Assembly: GCA_947623455.1 (NCBI GenBank)
Contig: OX392543.1
Coordinates: 17,048,757 to 17,112,756, forward strand
Source: Mimachlamys varia
Taxonomy: Eukaryota; Mollusca; Bivalvia; Pectinida; Pectinidae
Direction of reading: 5' to 3'
Length of the DNA stretch: 64,000 nt
The translations under genes were made by a program, and so were the position numbers. Shown in pieces: positions 1 through 13,700 of the stretch. How positions within the stretch are numbered: the first letter of the stretch is position 1; the number at the start of each line of letters is the position of its first letter. The notes below the pieces were generated by a model that saw only the letters and a program-made list of their open reading frames with translations, was not told the origin of the DNA and did no database searches.

Positions 1-222
1 ACTATATATCTAGCCATGCAGCTGCCAAATCGGCTTATTTTGGAGGACACACCCAGACTTCTGACTTCTGAAATCAGCAAAATTCCTAACGTCTTGTTAT
101 TTATCTACTTAGATTCAATTAACTCCTTTGAAAAAAAATGTTTCAAAATAACTATTTAAATGTCATATCTGGGATTTAATTCTTTTTCAGATGTCTAAGG
201 AGCTGTAAGCAAATTCATTGGT

Positions 223-310
223 TAACTCATTGACCCCTGATGTTTCTCAATGAACTATTCCAACCGTTCAATTGGAACAGTTCAAATGTGTCATCAGGGT
301 CAGATGAATT
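223..310. repeat. Palindromic MITE family, copy 1
   Basis: First of at least 13 copies of an element of about 85 bp. The ends are AACTCATTCACCCCTGAA and its complement TTCAGGGGTGAATGAGTT. The centre, AACTATTCCAACC / GGAAGAGTTC, is also self-complementary, so the whole unit can form a hairpin. This copy is diverged (CCCCTGATG, ATCAGGGTCAGA). A more decayed one follows at about 395-470. Confidence 0.7.
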
Positions 311-656
311 AAAATACTTACATGAAGGGTTCAAAATTGGAGGTTAATTTTTCAAAATAGATTTGTATTAAATTTTCTTCTATTTCAACTGGTTTGGCTC
401 ATATTCACCCCAGAAATTTCAAAATGAACTTTTCCAATCTTTAAATTTGAAGAATTCAAAAGTGCATGTCCATAGAAAAAAAGAAAAATGAGTTTCTATG
501 AAAGTATAAAATTTTTCAGTAATATTTTAGCGATATTTCTGCTCTGAAAGCATTCAGCTAAATTATGATCATGTTAATTAGTTGCTCGAAGTTGCTTCTC
601 ACAAGAACTATTTTGGAGTGTGCCAATTCATTATTGCGCTTATCTGTTTAAATTTG

Positions 657-1500
657 GTGTTGCTAAAATCTAAAACATTAATTCTGACATTCTATTTGGA
701 CAAGAATTCAATTTCTGTTGTTAGGGTATAAGGTCCTTTCATGAAGTCCATGATTCAGCACAACAGAAATTGAATTCTTGTCCAAATAGAATGTTAAAAT
801 GTTTTAGATTTTCGAAATCTGTCGAAATAAGGTATGTTGACTGTATGCAGTCATTCACAGGAATTTGTATTATAATCTTGACAACAGTAGTACAGTACAT
901 TACTACTGGTCACTTCACAACAGTGTTGACCGCAGTTGTTTGGATGTCCTAACCACAAGGTGACCATCAGAAACCTAGGGTATATAATTACATGCATAAA
1001 CTGACCACCTATCTCCTCCCACCGGCCACTAATGTCACACCCTATCAACTAACTGACCGACCAGCCCACCATATCATTAACTGGTAAATACCCTTTATCC
1101 CATAGATATCATTATCGCAATTGGTTTCCATAACAACCAGCAAGTACCCATTCATTAAAAAAATTGATAAATTCAACATGTGTCTCCTTTGTAACAAAGA
1201 AAATAGATTTAATTCGACCATCTTGAGGTCAAATCTGTGGTCAAGGTAAAGTGGAAATTATAGATTAAAGCACACGTCCATCTCCTCCCGCTCAGGTTAC
1301 CTTGCAAAGCAAAGTCAACTGTTATTATTATAATATCCCCATTTATCTTATACAAACACACTCATCCCAATAAAATCAATTATCTCACCAAATTTACAAT
1401 TAAATCGTGGGTAATTCAATTTGTGTTGAATCAGGGACTTCATGAAATGACCTTACCCTAACAACAGAAATTGATTTCTTGTCCAAATAGAATGTTAAAA
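657..1500. mobile_element. Non-autonomous element with terminal inverted repeats of about 75 bp
   Basis: The sequence at about 686-750 (core GGACAAGAATTCAATTTCTG) recurs inverted at about 1430-1497 with few differences. A further inverted copy of the same end lies at 760-810, so the left part is itself a hairpin. No transposase reading frame lies between the ends. This looks like a foldback or MITE-type DNA element, possibly nested. Confidence 0.55.
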
Positions 1501-1823
1501 GGTGATTTGATGAACTTTTCAAGAGATCAGATGAAAGATATTAGAATTGTGACCTTGAAGTTAGGTCTTACAATCCATAACTATAGATATTAGGAAGATA
1601 TTTCTATAAAGAACTTAGTGCTTCTGAATTTTTGTTGTTCTTTTAAAAAGATTGAGGCTTTAGCATATACAAAATATGATTAAGTAACGTCTACAATTTT
1701 TCAGTTGCTCACCTTTTAAAGGTCTAAAACATGTTTTATACAGCAAAGAAACTTTTGATGCTCTTGAAATAGGAATTAGTGGCATTCATGCCTTGCCAAT
1801 AGTCCAATTACAATTAAACCTGT

Positions 1824-1867
1824 GTAAAGAGACCACCCATAGGTATGTTGAAGGGTGGTCTCTTAAA
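1824..1867. repeat. Short hairpin
   Basis: AAGAGACCACCC and its complement GGGTGGTCTCTT are separated by about 16 bases, forming a near-perfect 12-bp stem. It may be the end of a small DNA element. No function can be assigned. Confidence 0.35.
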
Positions 1868-2079
1868 AAGCTATGGTGTCTTTGTAGAATAAATATTTAG
1901 TACAGTTAGTAAACTGTGGGCAACAAATATTGACTAGCAAGGTTGTTTCTCGAGCAGATTTGGCCATACCTGCTAATTAGCTAGCATATTGCTAAAGCAA
2001 ATTGACAAATTACATCATATGTCAAGAGCATGATGAGATTCACCATGGAGCTGATGTGAAAACAGCACCTATTAATTAT

Positions 2080-2815
2080 CATGATACATCTGTCTGTCTG
2101 ATTTACTAATATCTTTTTTCCTAAAATAGCTCTTAAGCCCCTCCCAATCACCAGATATCAATAGCTAGGTGTGATGAAGCAAAAGTGACCATGATTCTTA
2201 TTAGCCTTCATCAGCTGGTTCTCATGCTATTATCAGAAACATCCCGATCACTTGAAAGCTTGCCAAAACATCAGTCTCACCATTCAGCTTGGCAGAGTAT
2301 TTATACTTTGGTCTATAATTATATCACTGTTATTAGAAAGGCCTGGGAAACAATGCCAGGTTCATCAACATTTCTGTGTATTTGCTCAGGGTCATCAAAA
2401 TGTTTGTACAGAACATGTGTTTCAGTGATATACACATTCACAGCTTCGGTGACCTGCTCAGTCAGGTCGTAAATATGCTTGAGTAAGTATATATATATCT
2501 ATCAGTTAACAGAGTATAGCTATGGGCATACCTGTCATACCTGTACTAATTAGCCATCTACCTGGCGTGTTATTGTACTAGGACCTACAGCCACAGGTGA
2601 GACTAACGAATTGTCGCTGTCACGACCAGAGAAGATCAGCTGACCTTCAGTATAAATATTTACTACCATATACTGGTGGTCATAGTAGATAAAGTATGTT
2701 GATTTAGTACAGTACCTCCATAAATATCTCCTGGTCCAAACTCAGTGTACGAAACCTAAATCGTGGATAACTGTACCAGTCACCATCTAGATCTCGAAGC
2801 AAGCTAGGACACAGA
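2080..2815 (-). pseudogene. Unidentified broken coding-like block
   Basis: Three minus-strand segments read like protein but are not one frame. About 2811-2710 gives L-R-D-L-D-G-D-W-Y-S-Y-P-R-F-R-F-R-T-L. About 2677-2560 gives Y-T-E-G-Q-L-I-F-S-G-R-D-S-D-N-S. About 2478-2325 gives I-Y-D-L-T-E-Q-V-T-E-A-V-N-V-Y-I and H-F-D-D-P-E-Q-I-H-R-N-V-D-E-P. The gaps between them are only about 30-80 bases, too short for typical mollusc introns, and contain stops, so a decayed gene or transposon remnant is more likely than a live gene. I recognise no family, and the phases do not join to the giant gene. Confidence 0.3.
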
Positions 2816-3049
2816 AATTACTGAACAATGAATTAGCTGTTGATATAATTTAAACTTCACTTAGTTTAACAACAGTCATGAAGCTATAGTTATTTTAACT
2901 GATATTTATCAAATTTTATTGGATCTGGTGTTAATGGAAAACCTGAAAAGTCAAGCAGGTGATTCTATACATTTTGGTGATGGATCATTAGGGAATTAAT
3001 CAAATTTCTTGGTCGAGTGCAAATACATTGCAATATCAATATATCAACT

Positions 3050-3312
3050 ACTAGTATAGGGTGGTCGGGTGGTGCAGTAGGGATAGCACATGTGCCTCTC
3101 ACCAAGGCGGCCAGGGTTCGATTCCCCAACCAGACATGAAAAGGTATAGGGTCACCTGCCCGACCACTTGGGTTTTCTCTGTGTACTCCAGTTTCTTCCC
3201 ACAATAAGACCCCTCATGCACTAACATCCGGGCCAACAAGTGTGATTAATATAAGTTGTATAACTTGTTTCATAAAATATTTTTAAATGAATAAAGTTTA
3301 TATTTATATATT
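3050..3312 (+). mobile_element. tRNA-derived SINE, full-length copy
   Basis: It contains a Pol III B-box (GGTTCGATTCC at 3115-3125) downstream of an A-box-like region. A core follows with a TACTCCAGTTTCTTCCCACA segment like the Meta domain of eumetazoan SINEs, then a tail ending in an AT-rich AATAAAGTTTATATTTATA stretch. The same core and tail recur at about 23345-23545 (inverted) and 42783-42870. Family assignment is from memory. Confidence 0.65.
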
Positions 3313-5619
3313 TATCAACTACCCCTCCACCCAATTAACCAAAAACATTTTCACAATGACCACCTATATGAAATGTGAAACAATTTTTTTTTTATAAGAC
3401 CTGTTCAAACTGATACCAAAAGCAGAAATCAATTTTCAACAATTATTGACTTTTAATGAGAGACTGCATGGTCATATAGACCTAAGAAAGTATCATATTG
3501 ACCGGGACATTCATAAAGTAACTATAGAACTCACACCAATTCAACAGGTTTCCCTATCTACTTAAGTGATATTTAGGTATATTAGTTTACTAAATCACAC
3601 AATATATGTGAAAACTGGTCCTAAATGAGTCACTCCTTCAAATTGAACACCCTTCCCATCATCATAGCACACACTTCCTTCTTGTGTATCCGATCCAACA
3701 TAAATGTTCTTCCGTGTTTTGTATGTAGAAACCCTCCTGACCCTGTTTCCAAAACATGGACATCACGTAAGACCGAAATAGAAATGATTCATTGTAATTC
3801 ATACACTTACAAACTAGATAAAACTAAAGTGCTTCTCAAATACTGCGTGCATCGAAATTCAAGTTACGTTATCAGGAAGACCATCAAATTTCTGATTGTC
3901 TCCGACACATTATAACAAGTGCCCATAATTTAGGGCCCCTCATCACTCAGTATACTTTAGTGTACAGTGATGCTGTTACAATGGTGATAACCTGCATATT
4001 ATCATTGAAAATTCCATGTTCTCTAATAAGCCCACCCCCAGTTCCCCTTACTTTTCATGCATCCATATGCAATAGGATCATAACCCAAGTGTTATGACTA
4101 TGGAAATGATGCATAATTACTACCACTATTTCTTATTACAATATTTAAAAAAGAATTATTATCATTCTTTTTTAATATTTCCACTGAAATAAAAACACAA
4201 AAAGAACCTCAAGCTACCCAACATACATGGTGATATTGCATAAGGTCACATCCTGATGGGTACATGTACTTGGTATTACTGAAGGTAGAAGTGTGTTCTA
4301 TATTGTACCCCGAGTTACTGTAACACCTTTTTCCAGCAATAAGCCCGGGCCAATAATTTATCGGCTATAAGCCTTGGGTCATCATCAAATCTAACCCAAA
4401 GTAGGTGTGGGGTCATTATTATACAACGAATATAACATTTATTGGTACATAATTTCTACTTTTATAAAAGGGTGGGCTTATCACAAGACATGGATGGATT
4501 AATATTGCAAAGAGCTCAAGCTCACTCTTAATATTTGATGTAAAATTAATTTCTTGATATACACATTTTTTGAGCTATAATTTGATGGAACCTATAGTAT
4601 CTATGAATTATATGATTTCTTTAATCTTCAAGTTATATAGCTGCCCCTTCTGGACATAATGGGGTATATAATCCGTCAATAAAATCAATTTATGGTCTGA
4701 AGGCGTTCCATGCGATACCCATCTCGAACTTTTAAATCAGTATTTAAATGCAGGTGGTTAATCTAAATTAGTTTACACCAATCGTCCATTATACCATTCG
4801 GCAATGGTCCCAGAACAATAAATTTGTTTACAAATAAACGAGGGGTTCTTATGGGGGAATCAAACAAACAAACAAAATAAACAACTCTAAATTTTATATT
4901 TGAGAATTTTATTTTTTAAAAAAGAAGATTCTAATAACATGCAATATGGGCAAACAGCCCATTAAAGATGAACACACTTAATTGTTTATATCGAAATATA
5001 TCGCAATCCCTTAAAGGGCCTCAAAATATAATGAAAAGATAACCATTTAACCAGATATTAAATCAGATTCTTTTGTTAAAGAATCAGTGCTGAAATTTAT
5101 ACATTTGATAAGAACATCTTTGGGACGGATAAATATCATGGGACTACTTGTCACGTAACAAAACAGGATGGTTCACCGATTTTGTCGTTTGTGAAATCTT
5201 AAATCGTGATATAGGATGACGACAATTACACTCGCATACATGTCTGGAATTCTGACTTGATTCCGTTTGATCGTGTACACAAAACAATGACAGAGCTCCG
5301 CTCCAAACATGCACACTTTGCACTCGAAATCTTCACCACCTAACCACAAGGTCACATCAGTGTTTGTTTTTGATGCGTTTGCTACTTGTTATATATCAGT
5401 TTAGAGTATGTCAGGCTCAGTGAAATGTTTGTTTTGTGATTTTAACACCACAGGGGTGCTCTGCCAACACCCTGATAACTTTATTTTTTCAGCAGCTAAC
5501 CTTGCACAATGTCGTCAGCGGAATTATCATATCGTGTACATCAGCATGTATGATTCATATATCATGCTCATATCCACGAGTTATCTACGATTTATGGGGT
5601 GTATCTTATATATACAAAA

Positions 5620-5975
5620 TTCTGTTCATATCTCCGACAAATGCACAAATATGCATGTCATCTTCCTATGATATGTAAAATGACGCAGTACACATTTCAA
5701 ATTTATGTCCTGTTAACAGATTAAAACGTGGCGAATAAAATACCTGTCTAGATTCATCACAGATTCATGACAGAAAAACATGGAAATACATTGCATGGGA
5801 AGTGTTTTTCATATCTCCGACAAATGCTGAAATATGCATATCATCTTTTTATGATATGCATTATGCAATGCAATACACATTTCAAATTTATTTCCTGTTT
5901 AAAGTGGTTCATGATGATTGCGTGTCTCGATTCATCATAAATTCGTGACAGAGGAACATGGAAACACTGCGGTTA
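5620..5975. repeat. Local tandem duplication of about 185 bp
   Basis: Segments beginning CATATCTCCGACAAATGC (about 5630 and 5812) are followed in both copies by a TATGCAT...ATCATCTT...TATGATATG stretch, ACACATTTCAAATTTAT, TCCTGTT and a GATTCATCA...ATTC-TGACAGA block ending ACATGGAAA. There are two copies with moderate divergence, outside any recognised exon. Confidence 0.6.
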
Positions 5976-6462
5976 CATCAGAATATGAAGGGCTCTTCTG
6001 ATTTATGACAAATCTGAATTGTAGAACTTCTGTTCTTCCGGGAATTATTTTTTTATAAATAAATCTCACAATTGTATCATTTCATGAACAAAGCTATAAC
6101 GGTATAGACATGTATCAATTTAAAATCTCTTTTATTTTATGTCCTGAAAAATTAAATGACAAAAGGAACATAAAAATGGTATAATAGATCTACATACATG
6201 CAGTAAAAATTTGCTATGCTGCAATCATTGAAATATTGACATTATAAAGGATATAACATTGATAGATATTGATAAGAACAAAATGGCATTATACCATAAA
6301 GGTCATTATGAGAAAATGGCAATATGTTGAGGTACAATGCTGTATATTGAAAACGGGCATTATATCAAGGCTTTGCTGTAATTATTACAAACATAATGTA
6401 TCAAATAATAAATTGCTGAGCTCTGTAATAAACTCAGTGTAAACATAAACAACAACAAATAA

Positions 6463-6535
6463 ACATGGTGACAACAAATCGTCATGGTGACAATAAATCG
6501 TCATGGTGACAACAAATCGCCATGGTGACAACAAA
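6463..6535. repeat. 19-bp tandem repeat, four copies
   Basis: CATGGTGACAACAAATCGT is repeated about four times with single-base changes. It is a simple microsatellite-like array. Confidence 0.75.
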
Positions 6536-7695
6536 CATTGCTATACAAACAACAAAAGTGCAGTGACAGAATAATGTGAAACACTACGTCATGTTCGTAC
6601 CTAATCATTCTTGTTATCACTTTTAATGTGTACAAAGTAATTGTCCCACATAAATCATGCTATGAATAATGAATCTAGTCTAAAAAATATAAATCTATTG
6701 AAATATAAAGTTAGGTTAAGGCCACACAAAGAAAATGAACGTTTTCAGGAAAAGTAAACATTTTTTTTTGCAAATCACAGATTTTGATAAATGCATACTA
6801 AGTGTATATCACCCTTAAATTTCAATTAAGGTCAGATTTTGTTTTCACTGACTCAATATTTTTGGTAGAATTTTGATTTACTTTCGTATTTCTAGTTCAG
6901 ATAAGGAAAATAAGATTCAGAAGTTCCTTTAAAAAAAAAAAAATAATAATAAATAAAAAAGACATTTATTGCAAAAACAATTTGGACAGCTAATGTTATT
7001 TCCAATACCCTGAAAAAAAATCTAAATACTACAATATTCAATATTCATTTTGAGCGAGTCCAAATTTTGTTGTATAATATTTTCTTAGAGAAAATTTAGT
7101 TTGTCTAGTTTGTGTGGCCTTGGTAAGTACAGACAACCCTTGTTGTGGCGACCATCAGACCTAAAATTTATAGCCGGAGGTAGATAGTGATTTATGGCGA
7201 CAGTTTTTGGACCCTATAATTGACACAACAAAGTAAATTCCTTACTCATCATGATGGGTACAAGATTTTACAGCAAAAAATGAAAGTACTTATTATACAG
7301 TTATGGACATTAAAATTGAGTACAGGGTGTATATGCGATACTTCATGGTTGCTGAATGTATCCGTAGAACATAATTCATATAAAAAAAATCCACTGAAGA
7401 CCTTATTTTTTTTATGGTCGCCAGCAAAAGGTTTCTGCACAAGTGCTCTTGGTTTAACATGGAACACAGATCTGACGGAGTTATCTCCCCTGATTCTATT
7501 ACACATAAGGTAGAAAAAAAAATTAATCACATAATAAAACAAGATTTTTTCATTAGAAAAATGTTCTGTACAGTTCCATAAGAAACATTAGAAAGTTAAA
7601 ACGAAGAGAGATAACTTTGATTTACCGAAACAAAAGGGAGATAACTCAGTTTGTTCCCGTAAAGTGCTACCGAGATGAGAATTGATCAGGCTTAC

Positions 7696-7746
7696 CACGA
7701 CTATAAGTTGATGATGACAAGGAAGCAGAGTCATAGGAAAGAGTGT
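7696..7746 (-). CDS. Serine-rich small exon downstream of Ig 10
   Basis: A 51-bp exon, phase 1 at both ends, with a strong pyrimidine tract (TTTTCCTCCTCAG) and donor G|GTAAGC. It encodes D-T-L-S-Y-D-S-A-S-L-S-S-S-T-Y-S-R. The phase matches Ig 10, and the S/Y-rich content fits an unstructured tail or linker. It is the most 3' exon I can place. Where the reading frame goes next is unknown. Confidence 0.6.
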
Positions 7747-10700
7747 CTGAGGAGGAAAACGGACAAATAAAGGATGACAGATTGCCACAGAGACAAACAC
7801 AGGTGAAAGAATCTGACCAAAGGGTAAAGAGTATAGTCACCAACAGTGACAAACGAATACAAAAGAAAATTTTCCCTGAAAAGTTTAAATACCAGCAGAA
7901 ATACAAATAGAGTTAAGGTATCTGAATTGAATTAAGTATTAATAACTAAGAATTAAGATATTTTTTGTTTTCTTTTTGTTTTGTTTCCAGAAAATAAGTT
8001 TTTTTTTAGATTTTTATTAAAGAAAGTAGAAATTAGAAATAGTGAAAATGTTTGGTTTTAGAATAGTCACCAGACAGAAAAGGATTATTAGACATGATAA
8101 AGAGAATGTGAGTTTAAAAAGTTAAAAGTCGAAAATGATTTTAGAAATAAAGTTTTCTTAGAAATGGTAAGATTTTAGTATTACAGTGTATATTTAAGTT
8201 GAAACTACATTGTAATTATACAGCGTCATCCTTTCTACAGTGTAACTACGGTCAATATTGTATTAAAATCTATACAATGCATACTTTGTTTTGTTTAAAA
8301 ACATGTATATCTCTAACATTAGCATAATTCTTAATGAAGTTATGAAACATTAATTTCATATTTTTACTACATTAATAAGAAAATTTACATGCCTGTGCAC
8401 AAAAACATAAAAATTAAAATAAAAATTATTTTTAAACTACATGTATACGAATCATTTTAGGATATACAAATTTGAATTTGAATATGGAAATGGATATCTA
8501 CAAGGTATAATCTAGAGATTTCAATAAATACTACATCTTATTAAACATAAATAAATACATGATTTAGAGCAAAAAAAATATTTATCATAAATATATTATA
8601 CAATTTTTGTTTATTTCTAAATGTAAAAGATTATTAGATTATATACAAAGATCACTTATGCAACTTTCAGTTGGAATCTAAATGTAAAATAAGAATAAAT
8701 ATCACAACCTATCTATGAATAAATAATTGTATATATTATAATTTCAGCAGATATTTGATAAATATATCTAAATAAATGTTGTACAACCGGCCTCTATTCT
8801 AAGGGCATACATGCATTTTATAATATATCTTTAATGGACAAAATTAAAATTTACACAAATTTAACTTGAGCTCATTTTTAAATATATTTTTATGGACATA
8901 ATATATTAGATTTAAATTCATAGTACTGAAATTATCAGTAATCAATTTTGTAATATTGGAAATATTACTTAAAATCAATTGTTGAACTTATCAAATTGTG
9001 AACAGAAATAGTGTGTGATGGACATTGATCATTTTGTACTATTAGAACTCATATTACTTTAAAACATTCACCCCTGAAGACTCATTTGAAATCTTCTAAT
9101 TCAAAGGTTGGAAGAATCCAAAATGAAATTCAGGGATGAATGAATAAATACAAATGTTGTTTATAATCAGTTTATGGATAAATATACTCGTAACGATGGA
9201 CATCGGATGTTGGTTTGCGTCATTGCTTACAAACATATATATGAGTGAGGTACGGCAAGCTTTATGATGTGATGACAACATAGCTTTAGCGCCTACCTTC
9301 CACAAGGAGTTGGCACGACGCAGTTGCCTCCCCTAGTGAGTTAATGGCCTTACAGATGTATCGGCCCTCATCTTCCGGGAAAACTTCGGCGATTGTCAGT
9401 CGGCACTTGTTACCAATGGTGCTGATCTGGAAATCCTGTAACACGACCCAGAATATCAGTTAACAAAAGTATAGGCTATAAAATATATACTATAAATTTT
9501 GAATTTCAAAAACCGAAAAAGGTTTGTACAGGGTCTACAAGTGGGAGTACATCTGCTACGTGATATAACAGGTATGAAAAGTGAACATATTGGCAGAAAA
9601 TTTCATATCAGTTTTTTGATATACAGTCAAACTTCCTTATTTCGAAGTAGACGGCACCATAGGAAAACTCTGAGTTATCCAAGTGTTTGAGTTACGCGAG
9701 TTTGAATGCTTGTGTAAAGCTTGGCAGGAATGACAAGATACTTTGAATTAAACGGGGTCTTCGGGTTATACAAGTTTGAGATAATGAGGTTCTACTTTAC
9801 ATATTATCAATGGAGTGTCATATATTGCACATAGAAAATTTGAATTCTTTATCGCTATGTCGCTATTCGTTTTCCATATTGATAAAATCACAAACAAGAA
9901 GATCTGGCTGTAAAAGCAAAGGAAATTTAGACCAACTTAACTGACTATAGTGAGGTACAAGGAAAACACTGATGACTGTCTTACCTTACAAAGTATAGGT
10001 AAATGACAAGCGAGTTTCTTACCTGGCTGTCCAGGATTTCATGTTTGTCCTTGTGCCAGGTCATTTGTGGGCGTGGCAGTCCGGCGACCTCACACTCCAA
10101 GGTCACTTCCTCCCCATCCTTACAGTAAATGTCTTTCAGTTGGCTCGTAAACTTCGGTTTGGTCTCCGCACTATAAACGGAACATAACCTTTCTTACTGC
10201 TTACAAACATAATCTTACATAAAAATAACCTTTCTACTCTGACATCTAGCAACCTCTCTTATATGATATTTAATGACGGTCTTATCTGACATGTAGTTAC
10301 CTGTCTAACCCAACATCTAGCGACATATTTAGTCTGGACTTCATGCCCAGTCTTGCCACAACATATTGATCTCTTTTATCTTACATCTATTCTTAATCAT
10401 AAGAACTTTTTAATTAATCTAACACATTTGACCTATATTATCTTACACAAAATTACCTGTCCAATAAGACATAAATTTACCTGCCTAATATGACATAAAT
10501 TTACCTGACTAATCTTACATGTATTTACCTGTCTAATCAGACATTTAGCTGAACCTCATGCCCAGTCTTGCCACAATATACTGATCTTTTTTATCTTACA
10601 TCTACTCTTAATCGTATGAACTTTTGAATTAATCTAACACATGTGACCTATCTATTCTTACAAAGACTAAAAAGAACCTGTATACTGACATGGCAAAAAA

Positions 10701-13700
10701 AGAAAGTATATCCAACTTACCCAACATCTAAGGGCTGGCTTTTCTCCTCTGCAAATTAAATCAAATTCATTTTATAAAATGGAAAATGATAGGTATAACA
10801 AATATTATTTTTACTTTACTCAATAAAAATTATTAACACCCAAATCTAATCACTTTTGAATTCTGGTATTCTGGAATTAGGAAACTTTTTTTTAAAATAC
10901 AGACTTTTAAATGAAGAAAGTGAATCACAACCAAAATCGAAAAAATTCGAAGTTTTTCCAAATATCTAAATTTATTTCTCAATAAATCAATAATTTTTTA
11001 AAGCCTTCCGTCTTGTTTCATCCACCCACCTGTCACGTGGAGTTTTGTTTCCGTAGTAACAGTTTTGCCGGATGTCGTCATGGCGACACAGGAATAAATT
11101 CCTTCGTCTGATGGCACAGCTTTAGATAGCTCTAGCTGTTGTGTCCCGTCATTTTCTTGTACAATTTTAGTTCTAGAATTTCCTGACATCTACAACGTTA
11201 AAATAAAAATTCGTGGAGTTTAGACAAACATATTGTACACACATAACGAGGAAGTTCAAAGAGATTGGGGACAAAATTCACCAATACATCGCTTTGGAGA
11301 TACTTTTTCTTTCCAGATTCGACTAGGTTTTAGATACGCTTGTAACGTGATAGGGGGGCATGTATACTTCCGTTGTACCACTAAAGCATCAGTACAACAA
11401 AACAATATTCAAAAAGAGCTGCTATGAGTTTCCAACGTCATGTTTATCTACATAGTACAGTGTACTGGTCAGTAGAAACAACTTTGTTAGAGATTCCTAC
11501 GTTAGAGTGCTAATTTACCGGCGTTTTACGCCATCAAAGTTGGTTAACTACCGATTTACCATTACATCAGAAGTATACATGCCCCCCTGAATGTACCACG
11601 TGACTGCCAAATCATGTGACATTTATTCCGGAAAGTTGTATCTTGGAAATGGCATTTTGAAAAAGTTATTTTTTGATTGTTTTTATTTTTTTGTTGTAGT
11701 TCAATCAAGAAGAGTTATTTTGTTAACGAGTCCAACCTCGTTATCTGGAGGTCAACAGGAGAGTGGGAAAAAGTTTTAGTAATTTGTGTATTCAAGTTAT
11801 GCAAGTTAAAACACTTAGTGAGTGTGAAGTTTGTCAAGGACCAATTTGATATTTCGAATAAAACGTGGTCTTCAAGTAATACAAATTCAAAATAACAAGG
11901 TTGATTGTTAAATGTCCATATTGTCAATGTTTTCCTTTTTCCTTTATTACATACAGTTCTGATATCCTGTACATCAATCTTCATTTTTTTTTTTTTTTTT
12001 ATTTCACAATTTCACAAATACTTTCCAATACTTAATATGGTGCAGGTGATCAAAAGTTCCATCAAACTCTTTTCCAAATAAAACAATATTTACAGTAAAA
12101 CTCCACTTACTCGAACCTGACTTACTCGGATACCCCTTATTTGTTGAACAGCTTGTTTGGTCCTGACTGAGGACATATTCAACAAACCTCGGATTACTCA
12201 AATACCAAGTATTCCTCGAACTATTGATCAGGTCTCCGCAAGTTCGAGTAAGTGGGGTTTTACTATTATACTTTTTGAATACAGTAAAGGGACAAGACAC
12301 AGCTCATGTTCCTGATGGTCGAGTTGAACTCTTGCACAAGGAGATTCAAACACAATCAAAAGCTCTTAGACCTCGCTGCCAACCAAGGCTGGTGGTAATA
12401 AGTTAGATTCGCAATAATTTACAGAAAATTAGGCATGATTTTCTGCAATTTCCATCCATGTGACAAATGCATAACATCCGGGAATAATTTTCAAACTTCA
12501 AAAAACATTAAGATGAAATTTACGGAGCTTCCTTCTCACAGCCTTTTTTCAATATCGATTATAAATCTTCATACTCAATTTCACCCCTGAAGACACATTT
12601 GGACTCTTCCAATTCAAAGGCTGGAAAAGTCAATTATGAAATTTCAGGGGTGAATGAGTTAAAGACGAAGAACGTAATTTTCATAGCCGAACAACATTGT
12701 TAAACATATGGTAATTTCAGTTACAGCAGCAGGAAAAATACCAAGAACAATTAACTAGACATTATCAAAGGGTATAGTGCAACACAATGAAGATCACTTG
12801 TACGCGTCGTAACCATCAATTTAAATTCCAACAAAGATATAATCAACGGTTGCTGTGGTAACATGCAGCAAAATAGTTTCCATAAAAACGTACCTTTTTG
12901 CCGTCCTTTTCCCAGTGTACCCTATCAAGGGCATCGTCAATTATGCAAACAAGTTTGACGTCTTCACCAATGGCAACCATTATTTCGGGCTCAAGTTCCA
13001 CGACAAATCGAGGTGGGAATTTCCTGTAAATTTGTACACAACAATGTTTCACCACTTTTATTTTCTTTAGTATTGAATATCCATGCAATTTTTCTTCCAC
13101 ATTATATCCTCAATCTATCAAGTATTTAGACTATGATTTTATGTCACAAAACCAGAAAAAAGTTGTCTTGACAGAGTTAATAGCTGAATTATCCCAAAAT
13201 TGTTCACAAAATATCTAACATTTTAGAACAATTTTGTAATTATAACTGAACATTCAAGGTTAGTTCCTGAATTTCATTCACTGTTCATTAAGCTAACCAG
13301 CCAATAATCAGCACAGTTCCTTCCAAAATTGGATAGATAAAAGAGATCAATACGAATAAAATTACAAATTCTAATACTTAATTCAGTTCATTTTCCTTCT
13401 TTTTTTTCATGCAGTTGTACTAACAGATATTTATCTCAATTTCTCACAAAATTACAATGGTTGCTATAGTTACCTTGGACCAGCATCCTTCACTCCTGAT
13501 TCTTCATCTGTAATTTTAGAAATTTCTATTTCAATTTTAAGACTGACAACGAATTTAGCCATTTTGTATCCAGAATATAAACCTCAAAAGATGCTTGGAT
13601 AGAACCAGCTTATCCACAGACAAAAGGTCTAGAAGATTTTTACAAAGTATCTGATTTTTCTTTACTAATTGTGTATTGGAAATCTTTATATCGATGTACA

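Larger units (their letters stand above)
3313..7695. other. Region with no supported exon
   Basis: AT-rich sequence downstream of the last placed exon. It holds a tandem duplication (5620-5975), a 19-bp array and AGTTATCTCCC-type motifs. A minus-strand open segment at about 5360-5173 begins D-V-T-L-W-L-G-G-E-D-F-E-C, which recalls the start of a BTB domain but loses resemblance at once. The 3' end of the giant gene may lie here undetected. Confidence 0.4.

Noticed and set aside
5173..5360. BTB-domain gene fragment
   Set aside because: Only the first dozen or so residues resemble a BTB start. The rest does not, there is no ATG, and no neighbouring exon was found.
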